The notes under the pieces: model-generated
The model's input: the letters and a program-made list of their open reading frames with translations, nothing else
Databases searched by the model: none
What the model was told of the DNA's origin: nothing
Virus record (IMG/VR): IMGVR_UViG_3300021962_000259
Location: 1 to 38,957 of that record
DNA: 38,957 nucleotides
Reading direction: 5' to 3' (one strand)
Source: a virus
Translations under genes and position numbers: made by a program
Shown: one piece after another, positions 32,535 through 38,957 of the stretch
Numbering within the stretch: the first letter of the stretch is position 1
Layout of the letters: each line of letters starts with the position of its first letter

Positions 32535-33854
32535 ATGGCAGTCACTAAAGAATCGACAAGATCTATATCTGGTATTCCAACTAGAATGATAGTGAATACC
32601 GAAACTGGTGCAGCAGATTTATATAGTGACGAAGGGATTTTTGGAAGAACTCTAATCGCATCTGGAAGTGCAGTAGGAAATAATTGGACTGTCAACGACT
32701 CATTTGTAAAGAAGTACAATAATAAAAACGGAACAAATCTAAATCAACAACAATTGCAAAAAGTTTTCAGTACTCAATATCAAAAAACTGCAAATAGTGA
32801 TAGAGCAAATATTATCAATACACATTCTCCATACAATACAAGAACATACTTACAAGAAAAAGCAGGTTTACCTGGGGTTGTAAATCCAAATACTGGAAAA
32901 AAACCTGGAGATACAACGCCAACCCCAACAACTGCAGACAAAGGTGCAGCTCCAGCTGGTGGTGGGGGTGGAGCAGCAGATACTGGAGATTCTGAAGGAT
33001 CATCAACAGCAGCAGCAGTAGATAACAACCAAAATAATATAAAGTCCATAGAGAATCCAAAAACAAGAACCGAATATGGAAATACTGTTTTTCCAAAAGA
33101 AGCAAGAGGTGGTTCTCAGGGTTTAATTAAATTTACTGTATTAAAATATAACCCAATAGGCAAATCAGCTCCTATGGGATCTGTGACTCTTCCCGCATCA
33201 AACGGATTATCGGATAGTAATTCAGTTGATTGGGCAGGTCAAAGATTAGATGCAGTAAAAGCAGAACTTGCAAACATAGCAATGGCCACTGCCGAAGGTG
33301 GAGTAAAAGAAGGAGTTCAAGCTGCAAACGCTGCTGTAGATAGAGTTTTACAACAAAGAAAGATGTCATCGGATTTCTTTAGAAATGCTTTGATTGCAAA
33401 TGCTGTTGGAACTGATCAGCAACTTTTCACAAGACAAACAGGTGCCATAATCAACCCAAATTTGGAATTGTTATTCTCCGGTCCAACATTGAGACAATTC
33501 CAATTCCAATTTAAGTTATCAGCAAGAAATGCACCAGAAACAGAGGAAATAGCACATATTATTAAATTCTTTAAGCAGGGATCTGCTGTCCAAAGAACTA
33601 CAGGAAATTTATTCTTAAAATCCCCCAACACTTTTGCAATAGAATATATACACAATGGGGGAATTAATCCTTACATTAACGTAATAAAAGAGTGTGCATT
33701 GCAATCAGTTTCTGTAACCTACACCCCAGAAGGAACATATGCAGTACACCCAGATGGAGCAATGATATCTTACGAAATCAGTCTAGCATTCAGTGAACTA
33801 GAACCAATTTTTGAAGATGATCATAGCGCAGCAAAAAATAAAGTAGGTTACTAA
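32535..33854 (+). CDS. 48: Baseplate tail-tube cap protein gp48-like
   Basis: A 439-residue protein. The C-terminal region (about 300-430) carries NPNLELLFSGPTLRQFQFQF (307-326) and EEIAHIIKFFKQGSAV, features of gp48-type tube cap proteins whose core resembles the tube fold. T4 gp48 is 364 residues. The extra length here is a low-complexity linker (about 125-165, PTPTTADKGAAPAGGGGGAA). gp48 sits on the hub under gp54 and starts the tail tube. It lies 1 nt before the gp53 start and shares the plus-strand cassette with it. Confidence 0.75.
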   Translation: MAVTKESTRSISGIPTRMIVNTETGAADLYSDEGIFGRTLIASGSAVGNNWTVNDSFVKKYNNKNGTNLNQQQLQKVFSTQYQKTANSDRANIINTHSPYNTRTYLQEKAGLPGVVNPNTGKKPGDTTPTPTTADKGAAPAGGGGGAADTGDSEGSSTAAAVDNNQNNIKSIENPKTRTEYGNTVFPKEARGGSQGLIKFTVLKYNPIGKSAPMGSVTLPASNGLSDSNSVDWAGQRLDAVKAELANIAMATAEGGVKEGVQAANAAVDRVLQQRKMSSDFFRNALIANAVGTDQQLFTRQTGAIINPNLELLFSGPTLRQFQFQFKLSARNAPETEEIAHIIKFFKQGSAVQRTTGNLFLKSPNTFAIEYIHNGGINPYINVIKECALQSVSVTYTPEGTYAVHPDGAMISYEISLAFSELEPIFEDDHSAAKNKVGY

Positions 33855-33855
33855 G

Positions 33856-34524
33856 ATGTCAAATTACTTTAACCAAATCCCAAACTTCGAATACGTCAGC
33901 AGACTGCCAGGTGCTAAAATATCTGACTATATTACTGTAAAAAACTTTTTTAAAAAAGGAAAATTAAGAGACGATATTTTTGACGACTTATCAGTCTTTA
34001 CAAAATATCAAATTATAGGAGATGATAGACCAGATAATGTTGCATATGATTACTATGAAGACGCAAGTTTAGATTGGTTAGTCTTAGTATCAAATAATAT
34101 TATCAATATTCAAACAGAGTGGCCTCTCAGTCAAAGAGATTTTGATCGTTATATGCTAGCCAAATATGGAGATTATAATACTCTATATAATGGAATTCAT
34201 CATTACGAAACTTTAGAAGTTAAAGATAGCAATGATGTTACTATTCTACCAGCAGGATTGCAAGTAGATTCAACATTTAGTATCCAACATTTTGATGTTC
34301 AACTCGAAAGAAATATGGTATACAATAATGTCACAAAAGGAATTACTAATTATGAATATGAAATTGAGATAGAAGAAAACAAGAGAAATATCTTTTTACT
34401 CAAGAGAAATTATGTCAACATCGCAAAAGATGGTCTGGAACAAATGATGAGATACCAAAAAGGTTCCACTCAATATAGGAGTGAAACCATGAAACGTGCT
34501 GATAATATTAGACTTTATGAATGA
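33856..34524 (+). CDS. 53: Baseplate wedge protein gp53
   Basis: A 222-residue protein matching gp53, the wedge subunit that joins wedges around the hub. Diagnostic are YDYYEDASLDWLVLVSNNII and TEWPLSQRDFDRYMLAKYGD, as in T4 gp53 and the related LysM-type wedge proteins. Its TGA abuts the TGA of convergent gp32 with no base between them (TGATCA), so there is no room for a terminator at this boundary. Confidence 0.85.
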   Translation: MSNYFNQIPNFEYVSRLPGAKISDYITVKNFFKKGKLRDDIFDDLSVFTKYQIIGDDRPDNVAYDYYEDASLDWLVLVSNNIINIQTEWPLSQRDFDRYMLAKYGDYNTLYNGIHHYETLEVKDSNDVTILPAGLQVDSTFSIQHFDVQLERNMVYNNVTKGITNYEYEIEIEENKRNIFLLKRNYVNIAKDGLEQMMRYQKGSTQYRSETMKRADNIRLYE

Positions 34525-35466
34525 TCACTCTTCAGCAAGACGCTGGAAATAAGAGAGAGCATCATCCTCGTCCTCATCAGAATTAGAAGATCCAAGATTA
34601 TTAAGTTGAGCACTCAATTCTTCTGGAAGTTCCGACTTCTGTGAACGGGAAGAAAAGTCGGGAGCATAAGAACCGCGATCATTATCTTCATCATTAGTCT
34701 CTTCATCATAACTAGGACGAGAAGAAGACTTCTGACCAAGAACCATCTTCAGACGTGTTTCGAGTTGCTCATAAGTTTTAAACTGATCTGAAGCAGTCAG
34801 AGCAGTCAAAGAATACTGCTTTTTCCAGAGTGCTTCGAGAGCATCATCATCGTCCAGAAGTGGAGAAATGCGGTCAAACTCAGAAGAATCATAATTCCAA
34901 TAACCTTGGACTTTCTTCAGTTTGAGTTTGAAGTTAGCACCTTGCCAGAAGTCAAAAGGATTGATTGGAGTTTCATCTTCGAACTCTGGTTGCATTGCTT
35001 CCATGATCTTGTCAAAGATCTTTTTACCAAACTTATACAGAAAGACTTTACCTTCATTCTGAGGATTTGCTTTGTCTTGGACAACGTAAATGTTCGCATA
35101 GTACGACAGTTTACGCTTCTGCTTACGAACAGTGTCCTTATCAGAATCAAGACCAGTGTTCCACAGTTCACGATTGTACTCGGATACTGGATCTTTTTGT
35201 CCAACAGTAGTCAGGGAGTTCTCAATGTACCAACCACCAGGACCTTGGAAGGCATGAGAATAGATCTTTGCCCAGGGAAGTTCTTCCCCTTCAGGTGCGG
35301 GCAGGAAACGGATGACTGCAAAACCATTGCCAGTCTTGTCCATTTCGGGTTTCCAGAGACGGTCATCACCACCGCCACTAGTATTATTCATCTTCTCAAC
35401 TTCCTTTACCAGTTTGGAAGTCAGTGAACCAAGAGAAGATTGCTTCTTAAGATTTGCGAATGACAT
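34525..35466 (-). CDS. 32: Single-stranded DNA-binding protein gp32
   Basis: A 313-residue gp32. The basic N-terminus (KKQSSLGSLTSKLVKEVEKM) is the cooperativity region. The core follows T4 closely (KRKLSYYANIYVVQDKANPQ, NEGKVFLYKFGKKIFDKIME, WQGANFKLKLKKVQGYWNYD), and the C-terminus is strongly acidic (SNSDEDEDDALSYFQRLAEE), which in T4 recruits partner proteins. The protein contains no cysteine, so the T4 zinc site (His64, Cys77, Cys87, Cys90) cannot form. His71 remains. It coats ssDNA during replication and recombination. A GAGGT site lies 7 nt before the ATG. Confidence 0.95.
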   Translation of the reverse strand: MSFANLKKQSSLGSLTSKLVKEVEKMNNTSGGGDDRLWKPEMDKTGNGFAVIRFLPAPEGEELPWAKIYSHAFQGPGGWYIENSLTTVGQKDPVSEYNRELWNTGLDSDKDTVRKQKRKLSYYANIYVVQDKANPQNEGKVFLYKFGKKIFDKIMEAMQPEFEDETPINPFDFWQGANFKLKLKKVQGYWNYDSSEFDRISPLLDDDDALEALWKKQYSLTALTASDQFKTYEQLETRLKMVLGQKSSSRPSYDEETNDEDNDRGSYAPDFSSRSQKSELPEELSAQLNNLGSSNSDEDEDDALSYFQRLAEE

Positions 35467-35473
35467 TCGGATT

Positions 35474-35478
35474 ACCTC
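35474..35478 (-). promoter_or_regulatory. Ribosome-binding site GAGGT of gp32
   Basis: GAGGT lies 7 nt before the gp32 ATG. In T4, gp32 represses its own translation by binding its leader; a specific autoregulatory pseudoknot is not evident in this 50-nt gap. Confidence 0.6.
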
Positions 35479-35516
35479 GGATTTGTTTGGATTTGGCCTT
35501 TGTGTACTTCGTTATT

Positions 35517-35861
35517 CTACTGGTTAGAACCAGTTTTGTCAATCTGCTGCTTCATGACTTCGAGCATCTGAGACATATTGTTAAACAAAATGTTCATATC
35601 TACATCCTTTGGGAGTCCCATCAAAGTAGCAGAGTCAATAATGTTTTGTTTCATTAATTTTGCTTCAGGATCATCAGATAAACTCAAACGAGTATAAAGA
35701 ATTTTTTGTTTATCTAAGAGTTTCTCCAACATAGAGACATGAAAGAGTTGTTCTTCTTTAGTCATTGTAGAAAATTTAAAGACATTTTTATAAATGTCTT
35801 CTTGCAATTCACTTATTTCTGTCATCTCAGCACGGACAACATCTGAATTAAAGAAACTCAT
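35517..35861 (-). CDS. DUF1825-like protein, 114 aa
   Basis: A 114-residue helical protein. The first 80 residues (MSFFNSDVVRAEMTEISELQ, YKNVFKFSTMTKEEQLFHVS, KQKILYTRLSLSDDPEAKLM) read like DUF1825, a small family widespread in cyanobacteria. The recalled match is in the FF-S opening, the Y-x-x-F-x-x-M motif and the RLSLSDDPEA end. Function is unknown. It lies between gp59 and gp32, where T4 has no gene. Its ATG overlaps the gp59 stop by 4 nt (ATGA), so it is translationally coupled to the replication genes. Confidence 0.7.
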   Translation of the reverse strand: MSFFNSDVVRAEMTEISELQEDIYKNVFKFSTMTKEEQLFHVSMLEKLLDKQKILYTRLSLSDDPEAKLMKQNIIDSATLMGLPKDVDMNILFNNMSQMLEVMKQQIDKTGSNQ

Positions 35862-36454
35862 CTTTCTCCTAAAACAATCTCTTTTAAAATTTTTTTATAA
35901 CGAAATACATCTATATGTAGGAAAGAAGAATATTTTTTCATTCTCATACTGACGGTTTCCCACACTGGGTCTTTTAGTTTTTTATCAAAGTCATTCCCGA
36001 ACAGGAATATTTTGTCATAGATGACCATAGTTTCAGGGCTAATATTCCCGCTCAGGAAACTTTTTAAAACTGGCGGGTGACCCTTGGAACAATCAAAAAT
36101 AGTATCAACTTTTTGATTGCGAAATAAATTTTCAGTCTCTTCTTTAAAAACATACGAAAGAGACTGATTTCTTTTCTTCCATGCAGTGTATCTACTTTCA
36201 CCTTCTCGTATCATCTCTCCTATCCAAAGTTTACCTGGATCAGTACAGGTGATAAAGTTAGATACAAAAAACTCAATTACTTCTTGATCGGTCTTATTTC
36301 TTGCTAGTTTTTCAAACCAGAATCTATCTTTTCTTTTGTAGAAAGATTGTACAGTCGCACGACTCTTTCCACAATATTTGTGGTAGTCATACTTATCTTT
36401 CGTAAAGTGATTCTTTAGAGAAAGATATTGTCTATAAGCGTCGAAGGGCATCAT
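35858..36454 (-). CDS. 59: Helicase loader gp59
   Basis: A 198-residue gp59, near the T4 length (217). Recognisable parts are DAYRQYLSLKNHFTKDKYDY, KYCGKSRATVQSFYKRKDRF, FEKLARN and KLWIGEMIREGESRYTAWKK. gp59 binds fork DNA and gp32 and loads the gp41 helicase. The longest frame starts at a TTG (36455-36457); I chose the first ATG, 36452-36454, with a further ATG at 36449-36451. The gene order gp33, gp59, gp32 matches T4. Confidence 0.9.
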   Translation of the reverse strand: MMPFDAYRQYLSLKNHFTKDKYDYHKYCGKSRATVQSFYKRKDRFWFEKLARNKTDQEVIEFFVSNFITCTDPGKLWIGEMIREGESRYTAWKKRNQSLSYVFKEETENLFRNQKVDTIFDCSKGHPPVLKSFLSGNISPETMVIYDKIFLFGNDFDKKLKDPVWETVSMRMKKYSSFLHIDVFRYKKILKEIVLGER

Positions 36455-36508
36455 CAAAAAATAATATAAAGATTTCTTGTCGAAAAAATTTTCGCCCTAA
36501 AAATAAAT

Positions 36509-36766
36509 TTAAAGAGGAAGTTTTGCTCTAGAACTTCTCTTTAAAAAGTTAAGTTCTATTGCTTCGTATTTAATTTTTTCCTTTAATGGTTTTGATACAA
36601 GTTTTGGAACTGATTCCAAGTCTATGCCATTTTGCTCACAGAAATAAATGATAGCATCAATATAACTCATATCACTATTAACATGAACTAGACTTTCGAT
36701 TTCTTGTGCAAAACGAGATGGACAAAAGAACTTATTTTCTAGTGCTTTTTCTAACTCATTCTCCAT
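36509..36766 (-). CDS. 33: Late transcription coactivator gp33
   Basis: An 85-residue protein aligned by eye with T4 gp33: FAQEIESLVHVNSDMSYIDA, IIYFCEQNGIDLESVPKLVS and PLKEKIKYEAIELNFLKR correspond to the T4 segments around EEFGMSYLEATTAFLEENSI and IIEKIQSEAIDENLL. gp33 bridges RNA polymerase and the sliding clamp gp45 and, with gp55, activates ATAAATA-type late promoters such as those in this window. The first ATG is at 36764-36766; the longer frame would need a TTG at 36793. It overlaps the upstream nuclease gene by 11 nt. Confidence 0.85.
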   Translation of the reverse strand: MENELEKALENKFFCPSRFAQEIESLVHVNSDMSYIDAIIYFCEQNGIDLESVPKLVSKPLKEKIKYEAIELNFLKRSSRAKLPL

Positions 36767-37439
36767 TCTCTGACCTAAGATTGTGAGATACAAATTCTTT
36801 AATATACTTAACTAATAACTTAATATAATCCCCTTTGTTTCTTTTGTCAAATACTTTGACTTCACCACCAGGGGTAACCATCAAAGTAATAAGTTTTTTG
36901 ATGGGGATCTCTGTCATTTCATAGTATGCTGCGGCATAGAACATCTCTTGAACAAAATAGTTCTCAATCCATTTTTCTGGTTTGATTTTTTCAGATGTTT
37001 TAAAGTCTATTACCGCTAATTCTCCGTCATATTCGGCAATACAATCAACTCTACCAGCTAACCCAAAGTATTCTGAATAGAGTGTTCTTTCGATTGCATG
37101 AATATTATTTATCTTATCTAGTTCTGGTTTTAAATGATGAAACATAAACTTTGATGCTGGAAGATAATTGTTCCAGTCCAGTTCTTTGTTTAGTAGATAG
37201 TCTTGTGCTACTTCATGAAAGTCAGTACCACGAGTTGTTGCTTTTTTGGTGATACGATTTGCTTCCTCAATACCGACTCGCTTACGCCAGTCAACAAAAA
37301 TTTGTCGATTATAAAAAGAAGTCACAGATGTAATAGAAGGCACCCATGCTCCACTAGGAAGATTGTAGAGACGGATGCCATTTGTTTCTTTCTTTTCTAA
37401 TTCAATATCACCGAGATAATTATGATGAATAAAACTCAT
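36756..37439 (-). CDS. PD-(D/E)XK exonuclease, RecB/MGME1-like
   Basis: A 227-residue nuclease. RGTDFHEVAQD (70-80, His75), GLAGRVDCIAEYDGELAVID (126-145) with Asp132, DFKTSE (Asp145, Lys147) and Gln164 in YFVQEMFYAAAY form the RecB-type active site, as in MGME1/Ddk1-like exonucleases. It probably processes ssDNA ends in recombination or host DNA breakdown. The start codon overlaps the phoH stop by 4 nt (ATGA), and the 3' end overlaps gp33. Confidence 0.88.
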   Translation of the reverse strand: MSFIHHNYLGDIELEKKETNGIRLYNLPSGAWVPSITSVTSFYNRQIFVDWRKRVGIEEANRITKKATTRGTDFHEVAQDYLLNKELDWNNYLPASKFMFHHLKPELDKINNIHAIERTLYSEYFGLAGRVDCIAEYDGELAVIDFKTSEKIKPEKWIENYFVQEMFYAAAYYEMTEIPIKKLITLMVTPGGEVKVFDKRNKGDYIKLLVKYIKEFVSHNLRSENGE

Positions 37440-38191
37440 AAATTTAATTCCATTTTAGCAACAAGGTATTCTTTACAAAGACCAGAACGTACAATATCTT
37501 CTACACCAAATTCGATAAGATCGATCGATGGCATAACACGAAGAATTTTCATGAAATCAATAATACCATTCTTCTCATTTGTTTTTATCAAATCAGACTG
37601 AGTAGCATCACCACAGAACATGATCTTTGAGTTCTCACCAACCCTTGTGATTATACTATCAAGTTCATGAAAATTCAAGTTTTGGAATTCATCAACAATA
37701 ATAATACAATTGTCAAGAGTTGTGCCACGAATAAAAGAAGTACTCCAGAAAGAAATAGTTCCTTGAGTTTTAAGATTACCATAAAGCATTTCGAAGTCTG
37801 CTTCAGTTGGTAACTCAAACATATACTTCACCATATTCTTATATGGAATTTGGTAAAGGGAAGACTTATCCTCATGGTCTCCAGGAAGAAAACCAATCTC
37901 TCTTGTTGCTACAAGCGAACGCACAATGTAAATCTTTTCATAAGGAGTCTTTTCATTTAAGACATCTCTAAGTGCATTATAGAGAGTAATAAAAGTTTTA
38001 CCCGTACCTGCTGCGCCATAGGCAACAATGTTCTGATCGTTTTTGTAGCATCGGAAAAGTTCTTGTTGATTCTCTGTAAGAGGATCAATTGGTTTCATTA
38101 AATCTAAATTGATTGGTTTCTTTCTTTTCATGTGCTTGTTACTCATTCCAAATGGAACTATGGGGGTGGAAGTCTTTCTTTTTGCAGGCAT
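37436..38191 (-). CDS. phoH: PhoH-like P-loop ATPase
   Basis: A 251-residue PhoH-family ATPase. Walker A is GAAGTGKT (59-66). Walker B is IIIVDEFQN (163-171, Asp167 and Glu168). FCGDATQSDL is the conserved sensor segment, and RSLVATREIGFLPGDHEDK is diagnostic for PhoH. phoH is very common in marine phages; its role is unproven, with RNA helicase or RNA decay functions proposed for the family. The basic N-terminus (MPAKRKTSTP) may bind nucleic acid. Confidence 0.93.
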   Translation of the reverse strand: MPAKRKTSTPIVPFGMSNKHMKRKKPINLDLMKPIDPLTENQQELFRCYKNDQNIVAYGAAGTGKTFITLYNALRDVLNEKTPYEKIYIVRSLVATREIGFLPGDHEDKSSLYQIPYKNMVKYMFELPTEADFEMLYGNLKTQGTISFWSTSFIRGTTLDNCIIIVDEFQNLNFHELDSIITRVGENSKIMFCGDATQSDLIKTNEKNGIIDFMKILRVMPSIDLIEFGVEDIVRSGLCKEYLVAKMELNL

Positions 38192-38206
38192 AGGATTGAG
38201 AAAAGA

Positions 38207-38455
38207 TTAGACGGGGCGGACGTTAGAACCAGGCACTTTAGATGCCTTTCGAAGTACATCATTCCATCCAGGATGAGACTTCTTCAGTTTGTCATAGACT
38301 TCACCAACTTCTCCAAAATTTGGAAATGTTGATGGATCCGAATAGTCTCGCTCCCAGGTTGGATTATCCTTTCTCCATTGGTCCCAATCGTGAACGCTCA
38401 TCTTAACTTCTTTTTGTTCACCAGTTTCTCTATTAATAACAGGATATACAGCCAT
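38207..38455 (-). CDS. Small conserved-looking protein, 82 aa
   Basis: An 82-residue protein, start MAVYPVINRETGEQKEVKMS, with a beta-hairpin-like N-terminus, a Trp-rich centre (SVHDWDQWRKDNPTWERDYS) and a helical, basic end. The opening faintly recalls FmdB-type zinc ribbons but has no cysteine, so that is not claimed. I moved the start to ATG 38453-38455; a longer frame would begin inside thyX, and the ATAAATA element at 38478-38484 lies upstream of this ATG but inside the longer version. Function unknown. Confidence 0.72.
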   Translation of the reverse strand: MAVYPVINRETGEQKEVKMSVHDWDQWRKDNPTWERDYSDPSTFPNFGEVGEVYDKLKKSHPGWNDVLRKASKVPGSNVRPV

Positions 38456-38477
38456 AAAAATCAATAAACTATAAGGA

Positions 38478-38484
38478 TATTTAT
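38478..38484 (-). promoter_or_regulatory. Late promoter element ATAAATA
   Basis: The minus strand reads GAATAAATATCC. The TAA stop of thyX (38481-38483) is inside the element, and the chosen ATG of the 82-residue gene is 22 nt downstream, which supports that start. A late element ahead of phoH and replication genes implies they are also transcribed late. Confidence 0.6.
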
Positions 38485-38957
38485 TCGATAGTAATAGACG
38501 GTGCATCTACGCATTCGGAGCAACCATCACGAGTCCATCCAAGGGCTTCAGATACAGCAGGGAACTGACAAGTAAAGATACAACGTACTAGTTCAGCAAT
38601 CTCCATGTGTTCCTTCTGTGTTCCATGAGCAGACCGTAGATCAATATAATGGATCCATGACCGCACAGAGCCAGTCATATAGAGTCTTGTAGGCGTCGCT
38701 AAGGGCAGTACAAACCTTGCACACTCTTTTGCCACTCCTGCCTCTAGGAGACGATTATAGAGTTGCATTCCACGATCAAAATAAAGACGAATCTCCTCAG
38801 TCATCTTTAATTTCAGATAATCGGGAATATCATCAATACTATTCTGACGATTCTTATCATCCTGACGACGAAGTTCAGGAAGGGGAATAGACTTACCAAG
38901 AAGAGTGCTATCTGCATAGCGTTGTGAAAATTCTTGATATGTGAAAGACCTATGCCG
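38481..38957 (-). CDS. thyX: Flavin-dependent thymidylate synthase ThyX (3' part)
   Basis: 158 codons are visible; the 5' end is beyond the window. The first residues are RHRSFTYQEFSQRYAD, the ThyX signature RHR-x7-S. Also diagnostic are KECARFVLPLATPTRLYMTG, SVRSWIHYIDLRSAHGTQKE and HMEIAELVRCIFTCQFPAVS. ThyX uses FAD, NADPH and methylene-tetrahydrofolate to make dTMP from dUMP, supplying thymidine to an AT-rich phage. Its stop codon is embedded in the late promoter of the next gene. Confidence 0.95.
   Translation of the reverse strand, partial: RHRSFTYQEFSQRYADSTLLGKSIPLPELRRQDDKNRQNSIDDIPDYLKLKMTEEIRLYFDRGMQLYNRLLEAGVAKECARFVLPLATPTRLYMTGSVRSWIHYIDLRSAHGTQKEHMEIAELVRCIFTCQFPAVSEALGWTRDGCSECVDAPSITIE

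Noticed and set aside
36458-36508. AT-rich hairpin CGAAAA/TTTTCG between gp33 and gp59 as a terminator
   Set aside because: The stem has one or two G-C pairs and no following T run, so termination is unlikely.

Overview
The window is a piece of a marine T4-like cyanophage genome (a contractile-tailed myovirus infecting Synechococcus or Prochlorococcus). Three things point there. It carries the T4 core set gp4, gp26, gp32, gp33, gp48, gp53, gp54 and gp59. It carries host-derived or cyanophage-typical genes: cp12, phoH, thyX and a DUF1825-like gene. Its junctions carry ATAAATA-type late promoters. The DNA is AT-rich, tightly packed, and shows no insertion sequence, integrase or CRISPR array.

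Layout. (1) About 1-12241, minus strand: tail-fibre and adhesin genes. These are a 1977-residue fibre or spike protein, an 813-residue Ig-like plus polyglycine protein, a 1009-residue fibre ending in an S74 self-cleaving chaperone, and small accessory proteins. (2) 12281-14252, minus strand: a compact early-looking island. It has a strong sigma70-type promoter, four tiny genes, an 89-residue gene, tRNA-Leu(TAA), tRNA-Thr(TGT), a Mom-like DNA-modification gene and a clear intrinsic terminator. (3) 14249-31657, minus strand: baseplate and tail-hub genes. These are two paralogous virion proteins, an EF-hand beta-helix protein, a 1652-residue PA14-like repeat protein, a gp5-like hub, cp12, a gp27-like hub, two tape-measure-like proteins (one with a lysozyme-like domain), a probable frameshifted tail-assembly chaperone (gp26 and its -1 extension) and gp54. 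(4) 31690-34524, plus strand: gp4, a small unknown gene, gp48 and gp53. (5) 34525-38957, minus strand: replication, recombination and late-transcription genes gp32, a DUF1825-like gene, gp59, gp33, a RecB-like nuclease, phoH, an unknown gene and the 3' part of thyX.

How it works together. Regions 1, 3 and 4 build the tail, baseplate and host-recognition apparatus and should be expressed late. gp33 in region 5 is itself a late-transcription factor. Region 5 supports DNA replication (gp59 loads helicase on gp32-coated DNA) and nucleotide supply (ThyX). CP12 would slow the host Calvin cycle. The early island probably supplies translation help through its tRNAs and may protect phage DNA from restriction.

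The most notable observations are a canonical -1 slippery heptamer two codons before the gp26 stop, opening into a 60-codon frame just ahead of a tape-measure gene; a self-contained early operon with a Mom-like enzyme inside late tail genes; late promoters built on the stop codons of upstream genes; and cp12 translationally linked to a baseplate hub gene.
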